In this document: positions 1 to 7,557 of the stretch, piece by piece
Layout: every line of letters begins with the position of its first letter
How positions within the stretch are numbered: position 1 is the first letter of the stretch
Source: Pseudomonas sp. R84
GTDB taxonomy: Bacteria > Pseudomonadota > Gammaproteobacteria > Pseudomonadales > Pseudomonadaceae
Direction of reading: 5' to 3'
Length of the DNA stretch: 64,000 bases
Assembly: GCF_009834515.1 (NCBI RefSeq)
Contig: NZ_CP019426.1
Location: 1,787,501 to 1,851,500 of the forward strand
The notes under the pieces: model-generated
Seen by the model: the letters and a program-made list of their open reading frames with translations, nothing else
Told to the model about the DNA's origin: nothing
Databases searched by the model: none
Made by a program: the position numbers and the translations under genes

Positions 1-1526
1 TCGTTTTCCTGATAGGTGATCAGGTCGGAGAGCAGCGAGTGTTCGCCGTGACGGTGCTCGTAATGCAGCATGATCCCGGCGCCGTTGCGCATCGAAATGT
101 TGCTCAGCACATAGCGCTGGCCACGGCGGACGTAGGTTTCCTTGCGCTCGAAACCACGGCACAGCAGCAGTTGATCTTCGCTGTTGCGGACCAGGGTGAT
201 GTCTTCGATGGCGTCGTAGTGGAACAGGCCGACCTTAGGCAACGGATAGCTGTGGTCGCGGCCATCGGCGCCATAGAACATCAGGCCATCGTCAACGCAG
301 TCAAAGCGTGTGGTGAATTCACTGATCCAGCGAGCGCCGAGGTCGCTCTGATCGTAAGCGTCGAGGCGTGAGTTGTAGGTGCGCGTCCATTCGATCGGGA
401 AGGGGCCGGGCAGGCTGAAATCGGTATGGCTGAGGCTTTCCGAACCCAAGGCAAAGTTGATGCTGAATTCAGTGGCGCATTTACAGGGACCTTTCTCCGG
501 ATTGGGCGCGCTTTTCGCTGGGGCTTGCTTGTTGTTAACACCCAGTTCGCCTTCCGCTGCCGTGTGGGTGGCCTTACCGGTCTTCTCCGTATGGACCGCG
601 GCGTTCTGGCCATGGGCATTGCGCTTGCGCCACAGGATCACGGCACTGGAGAGGATCTGCAGCAGCCAGCCGATGGAATTCTGCACGTTTTTATCGTCGA
701 GCTTGCTCAACTGCGTGCGCAGCTCCGGGCCCATCGCGCGCAGTTTGCCGGTCTCGGTGGTGATCTGTGTCTGGAGCTTGGTCGACACCAGATTCTGCGC
801 GACGCTGTTGGCCAAGCCCTTGCCTGCCGCTTTCAAGGCGCTGTTGGCGGCCGCTAAAAAGTTGTCGGCCGTCGCGAGGGGGTCGTTGAGCAGTTGGCCG
901 CGGCCGACGCTGGCTCTCGCGCTGGCTTCCTCCAGATCACCCTTGGCATCCAGCCGGCCAAGGGCCGTTGTTTCGATACCGGTGGCAATCTCGTTGATGA
1001 TTTGTTCGCCGAGCTTGCCAGCGTCCGCCAAAATGCCCGGCAACTTGCCTTTGGCTTGCTCAACAAAGTCATCGAGGGTGCCGATGATCGAGGCGTTCAG
1101 GTGACCGACCAGCACCTCGATCACGGAGGTGCTGAGCAACAACTTGCTGCTGGCTCTCATCTCCTGACGCACCAGAAACAGCGTCGGCCGCAGGGTCATG
1201 CGCGCTGCGGCCATCGACGGTGGCAACGGCAAGACGCCGATCAGATTGATGCCGAGGCTGGCCCACGTGAGCAAGTCGCGTTGCTTGGCGTCCGACAGGG
1301 TGACGATGTCACTCAGCGCATCGACCAGCGCCATGATGTTGCCGACCACCGGCAAGAAACCGGCGTAGTTCTTGATCCGATCAAGCGTAACCACACCATC
1401 GGTGGCGGATTGCAGCCAGGCATCGAAAGCCGCCGCACTGCTGGCGACGTCCTGAACGTCGATGGCATTGAGTGGAACGATGGCGGCTTGGGGCTCACGT
1501 TTTGCGACAGCAGTTTCAGTGGTCAT
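1..1526 (-). CDS. Rhs-family protein with DUF6531 domain, 5' part only (runs off the window)
   Basis: An open frame of 508 codons starts at the ATG at 1526 and continues past base 1 without a stop. Residues 1-330 are rich in Ala, Leu and Lys, with hydrophobic stretches around residues 40-100 (for example VVGNIMALVDAL). A linker follows, then from about residue 350 the segment PCKCATEF, LPGPFPIEWTRTYNS and GARWISEFTTRFD, which is typical of the DUF6531 module at the entry of Rhs/YD-repeat cages. Rhs proteins of this kind are usually polymorphic toxins carried by type VI secretion, with a variable toxin at the C-terminus, which lies outside this window. A separate PAAR gene lies just upstream on the same strand, which fits a spike-loaded effector. 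The toxin activity cannot be judged here. A GTG directly before the ATG is an alternative start. Confidence 0.8.
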   Translation of the reverse strand, partial: MTTETAVAKREPQAAIVPLNAIDVQDVASSAAAFDAWLQSATDGVVTLDRIKNYAGFLPVVGNIMALVDALSDIVTLSDAKQRDLLTWASLGINLIGVLPLPPSMAAARMTLRPTLFLVRQEMRASSKLLLSTSVIEVLVGHLNASIIGTLDDFVEQAKGKLPGILADAGKLGEQIINEIATGIETTALGRLDAKGDLEEASARASVGRGQLLNDPLATADNFLAAANSALKAAGKGLANSVAQNLVSTKLQTQITTETGKLRAMGPELRTQLSKLDDKNVQNSIGWLLQILSSAVILWRKRNAHGQNAAVHTEKTGKATHTAAEGELGVNNKQAPAKSAPNPEKGPCKCATEFSINFALGSESLSHTDFSLPGPFPIEWTRTYNSRLDAYDQSDLGARWISEFTTRFDCVDDGLMFYGADGRDHSYPLPKVGLFHYDAIEDITLVRNSEDQLLLCRGFERKETYVRRGQRYVLSNISMRNGAGIMLHYEHRHGEHSLLSDLITYQEN

Positions 1527-1642
1527 CACGGCATCTCACCCGGCGACAAGGTCCGGGCTTTGCGGGCAAAAATTGAAGACCTCAATGAGCGGGCGAGAAA
1601 AAGCCGCCTCTCAGAGGTACGCATCAAAGTGAAAAAACGGGA

Positions 1643-1906
1643 TTAGCTGACGACAGCGCCTTTCGGGCCGCTGGCGATCAAGGCGGCGCCGCAGGCGGTT
1701 TTCATGCCGTCCAGTGCGATGGGGGTGCCATCGACGGTGTAGGTGCTGCTGCCCTCGGCAATCGGGAAAACCCCTTTGCACAGCGGGCAGCTGACTTTGT
1801 GCCCGACTCCGGCAATCGGTTTGCCGTTGAGGTCGGTCTGGGAGAAGGCTTCGAGGACTTTGCCACCGTGCGTGGTGGCGTCGCCCAAGCGAATTGCGTC
1901 TTTCAT
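1643..1906 (-). CDS. PAAR-domain protein (type VI secretion spike tip)
   Basis: This 87-residue protein begins KDAIRLGDATTHGG and contains GVGHKVSCPLC and a late Cys in KTACGAALI. This is the glycine-rich His/Cys pattern of PAAR proteins, which fold into a metal-binding cone that caps the VgrG trimer of the type VI spike and recruits effectors. The ATG at 1906 was chosen because AAGGA lies about 9 bases upstream and the protein then starts where PAAR proteins normally start; an in-frame ATG 14 codons earlier lacks that support. The gene lies 116 bp upstream of the Rhs gene on the same strand, so the two are probably a spike-effector pair. No vgrG or other type VI genes are visible, so this looks like an orphan effector locus. 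Confidence 0.82.
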   Translation of the reverse strand: MKDAIRLGDATTHGGKVLEAFSQTDLNGKPIAGVGHKVSCPLCKGVFPIAEGSSTYTVDGTPIALDGMKTACGAALIASGPKGAVVS

Positions 1907-2095
1907 TGCGTCATTCCTTTGACCGAGGGTGGCTGGCTCGGCGAGCAACCCTGTCTTTCCTGCCTGCGTTCAGCACGCGTTAGTGCCGATTTGATATCAA
2001 AATCCGTGCCAGCCACTATATGGCCATTACGCGGCAAGGGTTTGCGCCGTGTGTCTGCGGGATAAATCGATTTTTGCTGTGGGAAACCGCGTCAA

Positions 2096-2139
2096 AGTGC
2101 GCAAGAAGTTGCGCAGTGCTGTGCAACTTCTTGCGCACT
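2096..2139. repeat. Hairpin of two inverted copies of a TGCGCAA-type palindrome
   Basis: Arms at 2096-2115 and 2120-2139 are inverted copies of a 20-base motif (AGTGCGCAAGAAGTTGCGCA, one mismatch), separated by four bases. Each arm is itself a near-palindrome: TGCGCAA, four bases, TTGCGCA. The structure could be a strong hairpin in RNA or DNA, or a pair of sites for a dimeric regulator. Confidence 0.8.
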
Positions 2140-2200
2140 CGGCTACAGGGCCCGTGTGACGTTGGCTGCAGGCGATTGGCGGGCGCTTTTTCGAAGGCAG

Positions 2201-2220
2201 GTGCGCAAGAAGTTGCGCAC
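2201..2220. repeat. Third copy of the TGCGCAA-type palindrome
   Basis: GTGCGCAAGAAGTTGCGCAC repeats the motif of the hairpin arms about 60 bases further on, in the orientation of the first arm. With only three unevenly spaced copies it is not a CRISPR array. Confidence 0.8.
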
Positions 2221-2362
2221 TTGGGCGGCTGATCGATTTCTGCCAAATCGATGGCGATTGCACTGACCTCAGCGTGAACAGGCGAAGGTCTGCAGTGGAT
2301 CTTCAGCAGGTTGTGGGTCTGTTTCGCGGTATCCTGCGCGTTCTGATTACGGACGTTTTTCC

Positions 2363-2776
2363 ATGCTGGTGATTTCCAACAACGTGCATCTGCCGGATGC
2401 CGAGATCGAACTGACCGCCATCCGCGCGCAAGGCGCCGGTGGGCAGAACGTCAACAAGGTCTCCAGCGCCATGCACTTGCGCTTCGACATACCGGCCTCG
2501 TCGTTGCCCGAGTTCTACAAGGAGCGGCTGCTGGCGCTGCGTGACAGTCGCATCACCAGCGACGGCGTGTTGATCATCAAAGCCCAGCAATACCGCACGC
2601 AGGAAGCCAACCGCGCCGATGCGCTGGAGCGTCTGGTCGAGCTGATTCTCAGCGCGACCAAAGTCGAAAAGAAACGCCGTCCGACCAAGCCGACCCTCGG
2701 CTCAAAGAAGCGCCGACTCGAATCGAAAACCAAGCGCGGCAGTATCAAGGCCGGGCGCGGCAAGGTGGATTTCTAG
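2363..2776 (+). CDS. arfB: Peptidyl-tRNA hydrolase ArfB (ribosome rescue)
   Basis: The 137-residue protein is a small member of the class I release-factor family. The catalytic GGQ loop sits in [10 protein letters not shown] at about residues 25-34 and hydrolyses peptidyl-tRNA on stalled ribosomes. The C-terminal tail from about residue 100 is very rich in Lys and Arg ([21 protein letters not shown]). In ArfB/YaeJ this tail enters the empty mRNA channel. There is no codon-recognition domain, which separates it from RF1/RF2, and the length matches the usual 135-140 residues. Its last bases overlap the end of the convergent MFS gene by 4 bp. Confidence 0.95.
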   Translation: MLVISNNVHLPDAEIELTAIRAQGAGGQNVNKVSSAMHLRFDIPASSLPEFYKERLLALRDSRITSDGVLIIKAQQYRTQEANRADALERLVELILSATKVEKKRRPTKPTLGSKKRRLESKTKRGSIKAGRGKVDF

Positions 2777-3972
2777 TCTTCGCGATACTTGGCGGTGTGC
2801 TTGTACAGATACACGCTCAGTGCCAATCCGCTTAGCGAGGCGAGGGCGGCGAAGAGGAAAATCGAGGCAAAACCGAATCCCGCCGCAATCGCCCCGGCCA
2901 ATGGCCCGGTGATCCCCAGCGACAAGTCGATGAACAGCGAGTAAGCACCGACGGCTGCGCCGCGACTGGAGGCCGGCACCAGATTCACCGCTTCCACACC
3001 CAGCGCCGGGAACACCAGCGAGAAACCAAACCCGCTCAACGCCGCACCGGCCAGCGCCCAATGTGCGTCCGGCGCCAGCCACAACAGCAGCAGACCAAGG
3101 GTTTCCACCGACAGACAGGCAATCGCCACGCGAAAGCCGCCGAGGCGGTTGATCAGGTTGCCGAACAGCAGGCGCGCACCAATGAAGCTGGCACCGAACA
3201 AACTCAGGCACAGCACGGCGTTGTCCCAATGCTGGGTCGCGTAATACAGGGTGATGAAGGTGGCGATGGTGCCGAAGCCGATCGAGCCCAGCGCCAGACC
3301 GCAGCCATGGGGAAACACCTTACCGAGCACATGCATGAACGGCAGGCGTTCGCCGGCGACAATCGGTGCCGGGGTTTTTGGCCAGGCGAGCAACAGGCCC
3401 AGCGCGGCGAGCAGGATGATGCTGACGCCCATGCTCCACAGACCCAATTGGCCGACCAGCCAAACGCCGAACGGGGCGCCGACCGCCAGTGCGCCGTAAC
3501 TGGCGATGCCGTTCCAGGAAATCACCTTGGCGGTGTTTGCTGCGCCAACCCGGCCTATGCCCCAGCCAATCGAGCCGGAACCCACGAGGCTTTCAGCGCT
3601 GCCCAGCACCAGACGACCGATCAACAGACTGATCAGACTGAGCATCGGCAGGTTCGGTGTCCACGCCGAAATCAGCATGAACACACCGCTCAGGCCACAC
3701 CCGGCGAGGCCAATCATCACCGCGCGTTTGCTGCCCTGGTTGTCGATGATCTTGCCGGCGTACGGACGGCTGAGCAAGGTCGCGAGGTATTGCACGCTGA
3801 TCACCAGACCGGCGATCACCGCGCCAAAGCCTAGATCACTGTGCACATAGCCCGGCAACACCGCGAGCGGAATGCCGATGTTCAGGTAACCGATAAAGGT
3901 GAAGAGGACGATGGAGACGACTTGCAGCGTGACCGCCAGGGGGCGCTGGGGTTCTGGCATAGAGGATGACAT
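2773..3972 (-). CDS. MFS transporter, YhhS-like
   Basis: This 399-residue protein has about twelve hydrophobic segments and no cleavable signal peptide, so it belongs in the inner membrane. The loop [18 protein letters not shown] near residues 66-83 is the motif A region between helices 2 and 3 of the major facilitator superfamily. The overall pattern, including the N-terminal [23 protein letters not shown], resembles the YhhS/UPF0226 group of putative drug or metabolite exporters. The substrate cannot be inferred. It is convergent with arfB and appears to be a single-gene unit. Confidence 0.85.
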   Translation of the reverse strand: MSSSMPEPQRPLAVTLQVVSIVLFTFIGYLNIGIPLAVLPGYVHSDLGFGAVIAGLVISVQYLATLLSRPYAGKIIDNQGSKRAVMIGLAGCGLSGVFMLISAWTPNLPMLSLISLLIGRLVLGSAESLVGSGSIGWGIGRVGAANTAKVISWNGIASYGALAVGAPFGVWLVGQLGLWSMGVSIILLAALGLLLAWPKTPAPIVAGERLPFMHVLGKVFPHGCGLALGSIGFGTIATFITLYYATQHWDNAVLCLSLFGASFIGARLLFGNLINRLGGFRVAIACLSVETLGLLLLWLAPDAHWALAGAALSGFGFSLVFPALGVEAVNLVPASSRGAAVGAYSLFIDLSLGITGPLAGAIAAGFGFASIFLFAALASLSGLALSVYLYKHTAKYRED

Positions 3973-4074
3973 GGGTAACGATCCACGGGAACGGCAGATT
4001 AGATAGGCTGCTTATGATACCGGCGCGGACGGATCTGGGGCGGGAAAAGTAAAACTATTTGTCGGGAGGCTACT

Positions 4075-4257
4075 TCAGGATTTGGCCGGGGCAACCAGTT
4101 GTGTGGTGACCAGCGCCGCCAGGGCATTTTCTTCGCTGCCGAAACGGGCGAGCAGGGCGGCTTGTTTCTCGGGCGAGAGACGGTTCCAGATCTCGATCAT
4201 TTTCTCGGTGGCGCCGATCAGGACGGCAGCTTGGCTTTCGGAGAATTCGTCGGTCAT
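4075..4257 (-). CDS. Small hypothetical protein, 60 aa
   Basis: This short frame starts at the ATG at 4257 and encodes an acidic, Ala-rich, probably helical protein (MTDEFSESQAAVL, EIWNRLSPEKQAALL, ENALAALV). Family not recognised. The ribosome-binding site is weak (only GAGC nearby). Amino-acid use is protein-like, and the frame sits alone on the minus strand between the MFS gene and another tiny gene. An upstream extension to 4359 would run through a hairpin and is less likely. Confidence 0.5.
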   Translation of the reverse strand: MTDEFSESQAAVLIGATEKMIEIWNRLSPEKQAALLARFGSEENALAALVTTQLVAPAKS

Positions 4258-4278
4258 GGCGGGCTCGGGGTTCAGGCA

Positions 4279-4310
4279 GTGTGGAAAGCGCATGTTAGCG
4301 CTTTCCACAC
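4279..4310. terminator. Perfect 13-bp inverted repeat between two small genes
   Basis: GTGTGGAAAGCGC at 4279-4291 pairs exactly with GCGCTTTCCACAC at 4298-4310 around a six-base loop. It lies just downstream of the 43-aa gene on the minus strand, so it may end that transcript, but no T-run follows on either strand. Confidence 0.45.
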
Positions 4311-4327
4311 GGTCTGTACGACGGGTC

Positions 4328-4459
4328 TTACTCTTCGTTGTCGGCCGGGCGGCTCTCAACGGCTTCTTTCGGCTCGGGTTGCCCCGCGCCGGCTTGTTGC
4401 GTGGTCGTCTGCTCAGGTACGTGCAGGCTTGGGAAGGGGAGATTAGGAATCTCGTGCAT
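4328..4459 (-). CDS. Very small hypothetical protein, 43 aa
   Basis: The ATG at 4459 is preceded by GAGGAG with good spacing, one of the better ribosome-binding sites here. The frame runs 43 codons to TAA at 4328. The product begins MHEIPNLPFPSLHVPEQ and ends EAVESRPADNEE. It is acidic and rich in Pro, Gln and Glu, with no membrane segment or cysteine, so it is probably disordered. Family not recognised. A hairpin follows the stop codon. The strong start site is the main reason for calling it. Confidence 0.55.
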   Translation of the reverse strand: MHEIPNLPFPSLHVPEQTTTQQAGAGQPEPKEAVESRPADNEE

Positions 4460-4622
4460 GGTTGCGCTCCTCGCTAAGTCTGTTGATAGATCTGGTAGAT
4501 CCGCGCTTCTTGAAAGCCTGCGCAGGATACAGCAGGAAAAATGACAATCAGACTTTTAATTCAAATTAATGCGACAGATGGCCGCAGGGGAGGGCAAAAA
4601 CGAAAGGTCACCACAAAACAAA

Positions 4623-4705
4623 TGTAGGAGCTGCCGAAGGCTGCGATCTTTTGATCCTGCTTTAGAAACAAGATCAAAAGATCGCAGCCTTCGGCAGCTC
4701 CTACA
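4623..4705. repeat. REPIN (GTAGGAGCTGCCGAAGG family)
   Basis: A perfect 34-bp inverted repeat (4623-4656 and 4672-4705) surrounds a 15-base loop. The arm begins TGTAGGAGCTGCCGAAGG and ends CTTTTGATC. This is the paired-REP hairpin found in hundreds of copies between genes in P. fluorescens-group genomes, mobilised by RAYT transposases elsewhere in the genome. It lies in the 3' intergenic region of phhC. Confidence 0.9.
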
Positions 4706-4725
4706 GGGGTACTGCGGTGTTTTGA

Positions 4726-5919
4726 TTATTTGCAGACGCTGGCGATGGCTTCGGCCAACAGGGCGAGGCGGGTGGCGTCGATACCGGCGACGTTAGCCCG
4801 GCCCGAGCTGACCATGTACACATGGTGATGCTCGCGCAGTTGTTTCACTTGCTCCGGCGACAGCCCGGTGTAAGAGAACATCCCGCGTTGCACGCCAATG
4901 TGCGCAAAGCGTTCACGCAGGCCGTGCGGCTCCAGCGCTTCGACCAGACCGCTGCGCAGTTGCGCAATCCGCAGACGCATGGCTTCCACTTCATCGGCCC
5001 AACGGGCTTTCAGTTCTGGATCGGCGAGGATGGTCGCGACCACCGCCGCACCGTGATCCGGCGGCGTCGACCACAGGTTGCGGGCAATGTTGGCCAGTTG
5101 GCTGCGGATGTCGATGAGCTTGTCGGCGGTTTTTGCGCAGACGATCAGCGCACCGGTGCGGTCGCGGTACAGGCCGAAGTTCTTCGAGCAGGAGCTGGTG
5201 ATCAGCAGCTCGGGCACCTCTGCCGCGAACAAGCGGGTCGACCACGCATCCTGTTCCAGACCATCGCCAAAGCCCTGGTAGGCAAAGTCGATCAGCGGCA
5301 GCAGATTGCGCGCGCGCACCACATCGAGCACGCGCTGCCAGTCGTCATGGCTCAAGTCAAAACCGGTCGGGTTGTGGCAGCACGCGTGGAGCAGCACCAC
5401 ATCACCTTTCGGCACTTGGTTGAGCACCGCGAGCATGGCGTCGACGTCGAGGCGGTTGTCACTGCCCACGTATGGGTAGTGACTGACCTTGACCCCGGCC
5501 GCGGCGAAAATGGTTTCGTGGATCGGCCAGGTCGGGTTGCTCAGCCAAACGCCTTTGCCCGGCAGGCACTGGGCGATGAAGTCAGCCGCCAAACGCAGGG
5601 CACCGGTGCCGCCCGGGGTCTGGGTGGCGCCGGCACGTTGTCCGGCGATCAGCTTCGAGTCGGCGCCAAGCACCAGCTCGTTGATGACTTTGCCGAACAG
5701 CGGGTTGCCGTGGCCACCGATGTAGGTCTTGGTGTCCTGGCTTTCGACGAGGCGCGCTTCAGCGATTTTCACCGCTTCCGGGATCGGTGTCAGGCCCTGA
5801 GCGTCCTTGTAGACGCCAACGCCCAAGTCGAATTTGCGCGGGTTGCTGTCCTGCGCATACGCCTCCATCAAGCCGAGGATCGGGTCGCCGGGTACCCGGC
5901 CGATGGCGTCGAAATGCAT
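4726..5919 (-). CDS. phhC: Aromatic amino acid aminotransferase PhhC
   Basis: This 397-residue fold-type I PLP enzyme of the aspartate/tyrosine aminotransferase family transaminates tyrosine to 4-hydroxyphenylpyruvate, the step after phenylalanine hydroxylation. Visible motifs are the N-terminal DPILGLMEAY, HNPTG with Asn183, the PLP-contacting Asp in LIDFAYQG (Asp211), and the Schiff-base lysine in SSCSKNFGLYRDRTG (Lys246). Length matches TyrB/AspC. It is the last gene of phhA-phhB-phhC, its ATG overlapping the phhB stop by one base (TAATG), which points to translational coupling. Context favours an aromatic rather than an aspartate role. Confidence 0.93.
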   Translation of the reverse strand: MHFDAIGRVPGDPILGLMEAYAQDSNPRKFDLGVGVYKDAQGLTPIPEAVKIAEARLVESQDTKTYIGGHGNPLFGKVINELVLGADSKLIAGQRAGATQTPGGTGALRLAADFIAQCLPGKGVWLSNPTWPIHETIFAAAGVKVSHYPYVGSDNRLDVDAMLAVLNQVPKGDVVLLHACCHNPTGFDLSHDDWQRVLDVVRARNLLPLIDFAYQGFGDGLEQDAWSTRLFAAEVPELLITSSCSKNFGLYRDRTGALIVCAKTADKLIDIRSQLANIARNLWSTPPDHGAAVVATILADPELKARWADEVEAMRLRIAQLRSGLVEALEPHGLRERFAHIGVQRGMFSYTGLSPEQVKQLREHHHVYMVSSGRANVAGIDATRLALLAEAIASVCK

Positions 5920-6275
5920 TACTTGCGTCCTTCTGCAGTCTTGGCCACTTCGTCAGTGCGCGCGGCCATGATGAAGTCGTTGCGGTGCAGGCCTTTGATC
6001 GAGTGGCTCCACCAGGTCACGGTGACTTTGCCCCACTCGGTCAGCAGGCCCGGGTGATGACCTTCGGCCTCGGAGATTTCACCGACAGCGTTGGTGAACG
6101 CCAGCGCGTGCTTGAAGTTCTTGAACAGGAAGACCTTCTCCAGTTGCATGATGCTGTCGCGTACTTCGATGTTCCAGTCAGGGATCTGCTTGATCAGGAT
6201 CGGCAGTTCTTCGTCGCTGACTTGTGGCGCATCGGCGCGGCAGGCTTCGCAGTGGGCTTGGTTCAAAGTCGACAT
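5919..6275 (-). CDS. phhB: Pterin-4a-carbinolamine dehydratase PhhB
   Basis: The 118-residue protein dehydrates 4a-hydroxytetrahydropterin, which recycles the pterin cofactor of phenylalanine hydroxylase. The family signature is clear: [10 protein letters not shown] around residues 68-77 carries the catalytic histidines, followed by [13 protein letters not shown] with the third histidine. It sits between phhA and phhC, as in other pseudomonads, and is needed for phhA function there. It is cytosolic. Confidence 0.96.
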
Positions 6276-6392
6276 GGTGTATTCCTGAAATCGAGTGTGT
6301 TTTTTTTATTAAAGCGTTGGAGCCGTCAATGCCGTCACGCTAAACCAAAGTGGCGGCGACTGACAGGCTCAATTGTCAGCAAAAGTCGCGGT

Positions 6393-7184
6393 TCACGCGG
6401 CTTTCGGTTTCGGCGGAAATTTCGGTGCGTGCAGACCTAGCTGCATGCCTTGGCGAACCATGGCCATGATGTCTTCATGGGCCACATCGAACAGACGCTT
6501 GAGGTTCGGCAGGACAAAGTACAGCGGTTGCAGGATGTCGATGCGATACGGCGTGCGCATGGCTTCGAGCGGATCGAACGCCTGATGCTCAGGCTCGTCC
6601 GACAGCGAATAAACGGTTTCTTTCGGTGAAGACAGAATGCCGCCGCCGTAGATGCGTTTGCCTTGTGGGGTGTCGACCAGACCAAACTCGATGGTCATCC
6701 AGTACAGACGCGCCAGGTACACGCGTTCTTCCTTGGTCGCCTGCAAGCCGAGCTTGCCGTAGGTGTGGGTGAATTCGGCGAAATACGGATTGGTCAGCAG
6801 CGGGCAGTGACCAAAGATCTCGTGGAAAATGTCCGGCTCTTGCAGGTAGTCCAGCTCTTCGCGGGTACGAATAAAGGTCGCGACCGGAAATTGCTTGCTG
6901 GCCAGCAGTTCAAAAAAGGTCTGGAAGGGGATCAGTGCCGGAACGCGGGCGACCTGCCAACCGGTGGTCTCGCCGAGCACTTTGTTGATCTCGCCGAGTT
7001 GCGGAATGCGGTCGTGGGGCAGACCGAGTTTTTCGATACCGTCCAGGTACTCCTGGCAGGCACGCCCTTCAATCACTTTCAACTGGCGAGTGATCAGCGT
7101 GTTCCACACCGCGTGTTCTTCGGCGGGGTAGTCGATAAAACCTTGCGCATCGGGCTCGCGGGCCACGTATTGCGTCTGCTTCAT
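6393..7184 (-). CDS. phhA: Phenylalanine 4-monooxygenase PhhA
   Basis: This 263-residue monomeric bacterial phenylalanine hydroxylase oxidises Phe to Tyr using Fe(II), O2 and tetrahydropterin. The 2-His-1-Glu iron site is visible: His121 and His126 in FHEIFGHCPLL and Glu166 in MTIEFGLV. It has no N-terminal regulatory ACT domain, as expected for the bacterial form. It is the first gene of the phh operon and is transcribed away from phhR; PhhR is the likely activator. A candidate PhhR box lies 121 bases upstream. Confidence 0.97.
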   Translation of the reverse strand: MKQTQYVAREPDAQGFIDYPAEEHAVWNTLITRQLKVIEGRACQEYLDGIEKLGLPHDRIPQLGEINKVLGETTGWQVARVPALIPFQTFFELLASKQFPVATFIRTREELDYLQEPDIFHEIFGHCPLLTNPYFAEFTHTYGKLGLQATKEERVYLARLYWMTIEFGLVDTPQGKRIYGGGILSSPKETVYSLSDEPEHQAFDPLEAMRTPYRIDILQPLYFVLPNLKRLFDVAHEDIMAMVRQGMQLGLHAPKFPPKPKAA

Positions 7185-7304
7185 ACTGCTCTCCTGCTAG
7201 GGAATTCGTTCTTGTTATGTCCAGCGATGGATTCAGAATTACCTGAGAGCGGGTTGATGTGCAGCAGGTTGAATGGCCTATGCGTAGGAAATTTCTCTTT
7301 AATT

Positions 7305-7322
7305 CGTAAAGTTATCGTTACG
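7305..7322. promoter_or_regulatory. Candidate PhhR (TyrR-type) box
   Basis: CGTAAA-GTTATC-GTTACG resembles the TyrR/PhhR consensus TGTAAA-N6-TTTACA with 9 of 12 conserved positions and the correct six-base spacer. It lies between the divergent phhA and phhR starts, where PhhR is known to act in related species. Confidence 0.5.
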
Positions 7323-7436
7323 GTTTGGCGGATATCTCGCGTTTGCAGTGATTCATGGGTTTGAAAAGGCGGTTGGCTGTCACATAATCTTGACAACTAT
7401 CTGCGTGCCGCCACAGAAAAGTCTGGCGCGGTCCCC

Positions 7437-7528
7437 CTGTAGGAGTGAGCCTGCTCGCGATAGCGGTGTATCAGTCAGCATCAATATCAACTGACCCAAA
7501 GCCATCGCGAGCAGGCTCACTCCTACAG
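7437..7528. repeat. REPIN (GTAGGAGTGAGCCTGCTCGCGAT family)
   Basis: A 25-bp perfect inverted repeat (7437-7461 and 7504-7528) has a 42-base loop region. The arm sequence GTAGGAGTGAGCCTGCTCGC is a well-known P. fluorescens REP group, distinct from the other three REPINs here. It sits directly upstream of phhR and ends 29 bases before its start codon, so it must lie in or next to the phhR leader. Confidence 0.9.
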
Positions 7529-7557
7529 GTTCTTCATCGTTTATTCGGGCGATTTAT

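Larger units (their letters stand above)
1907..2362. other. Intergenic region between PAAR gene and arfB
   Basis: About 455 bases lie between the divergent PAAR and arfB starts. The region must hold both promoters. It also carries three copies of a near-palindromic motif (listed separately). Several short open frames cross the motif on both strands, but they lack a convincing ribosome-binding site and their residues simply mirror the repeated DNA, so none is called. No clear -35/-10 pair could be fixed by eye. Confidence 0.5.

Noticed and set aside
2096..2220. Possible CRISPR array from the three repeated motifs
   Set aside because: Only three copies, in mixed orientation, with unequal spacing of 4 and about 60 bases, and no cas genes.
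2016..2263. Short open frames on both strands over the palindromic motif near arfB
   Set aside because: Their residues (CARSC, NFLRT and similar) come from the repeated DNA itself, several frames overlap, and no ribosome-binding site is convincing.
4822..6057. Long open frame of 411 codons on the plus strand opposite phhC/phhB
   Set aside because: It mirrors the codons of two well-identified enzymes on the minus strand, is rich in His, Gln and Arg as such shadows are, and has no family features.
7185..7304. Sigma-54 promoter for phhA on the minus strand
   Set aside because: The nearest GC/CC pairs are off by one or more bases from the required 12-base spacing.
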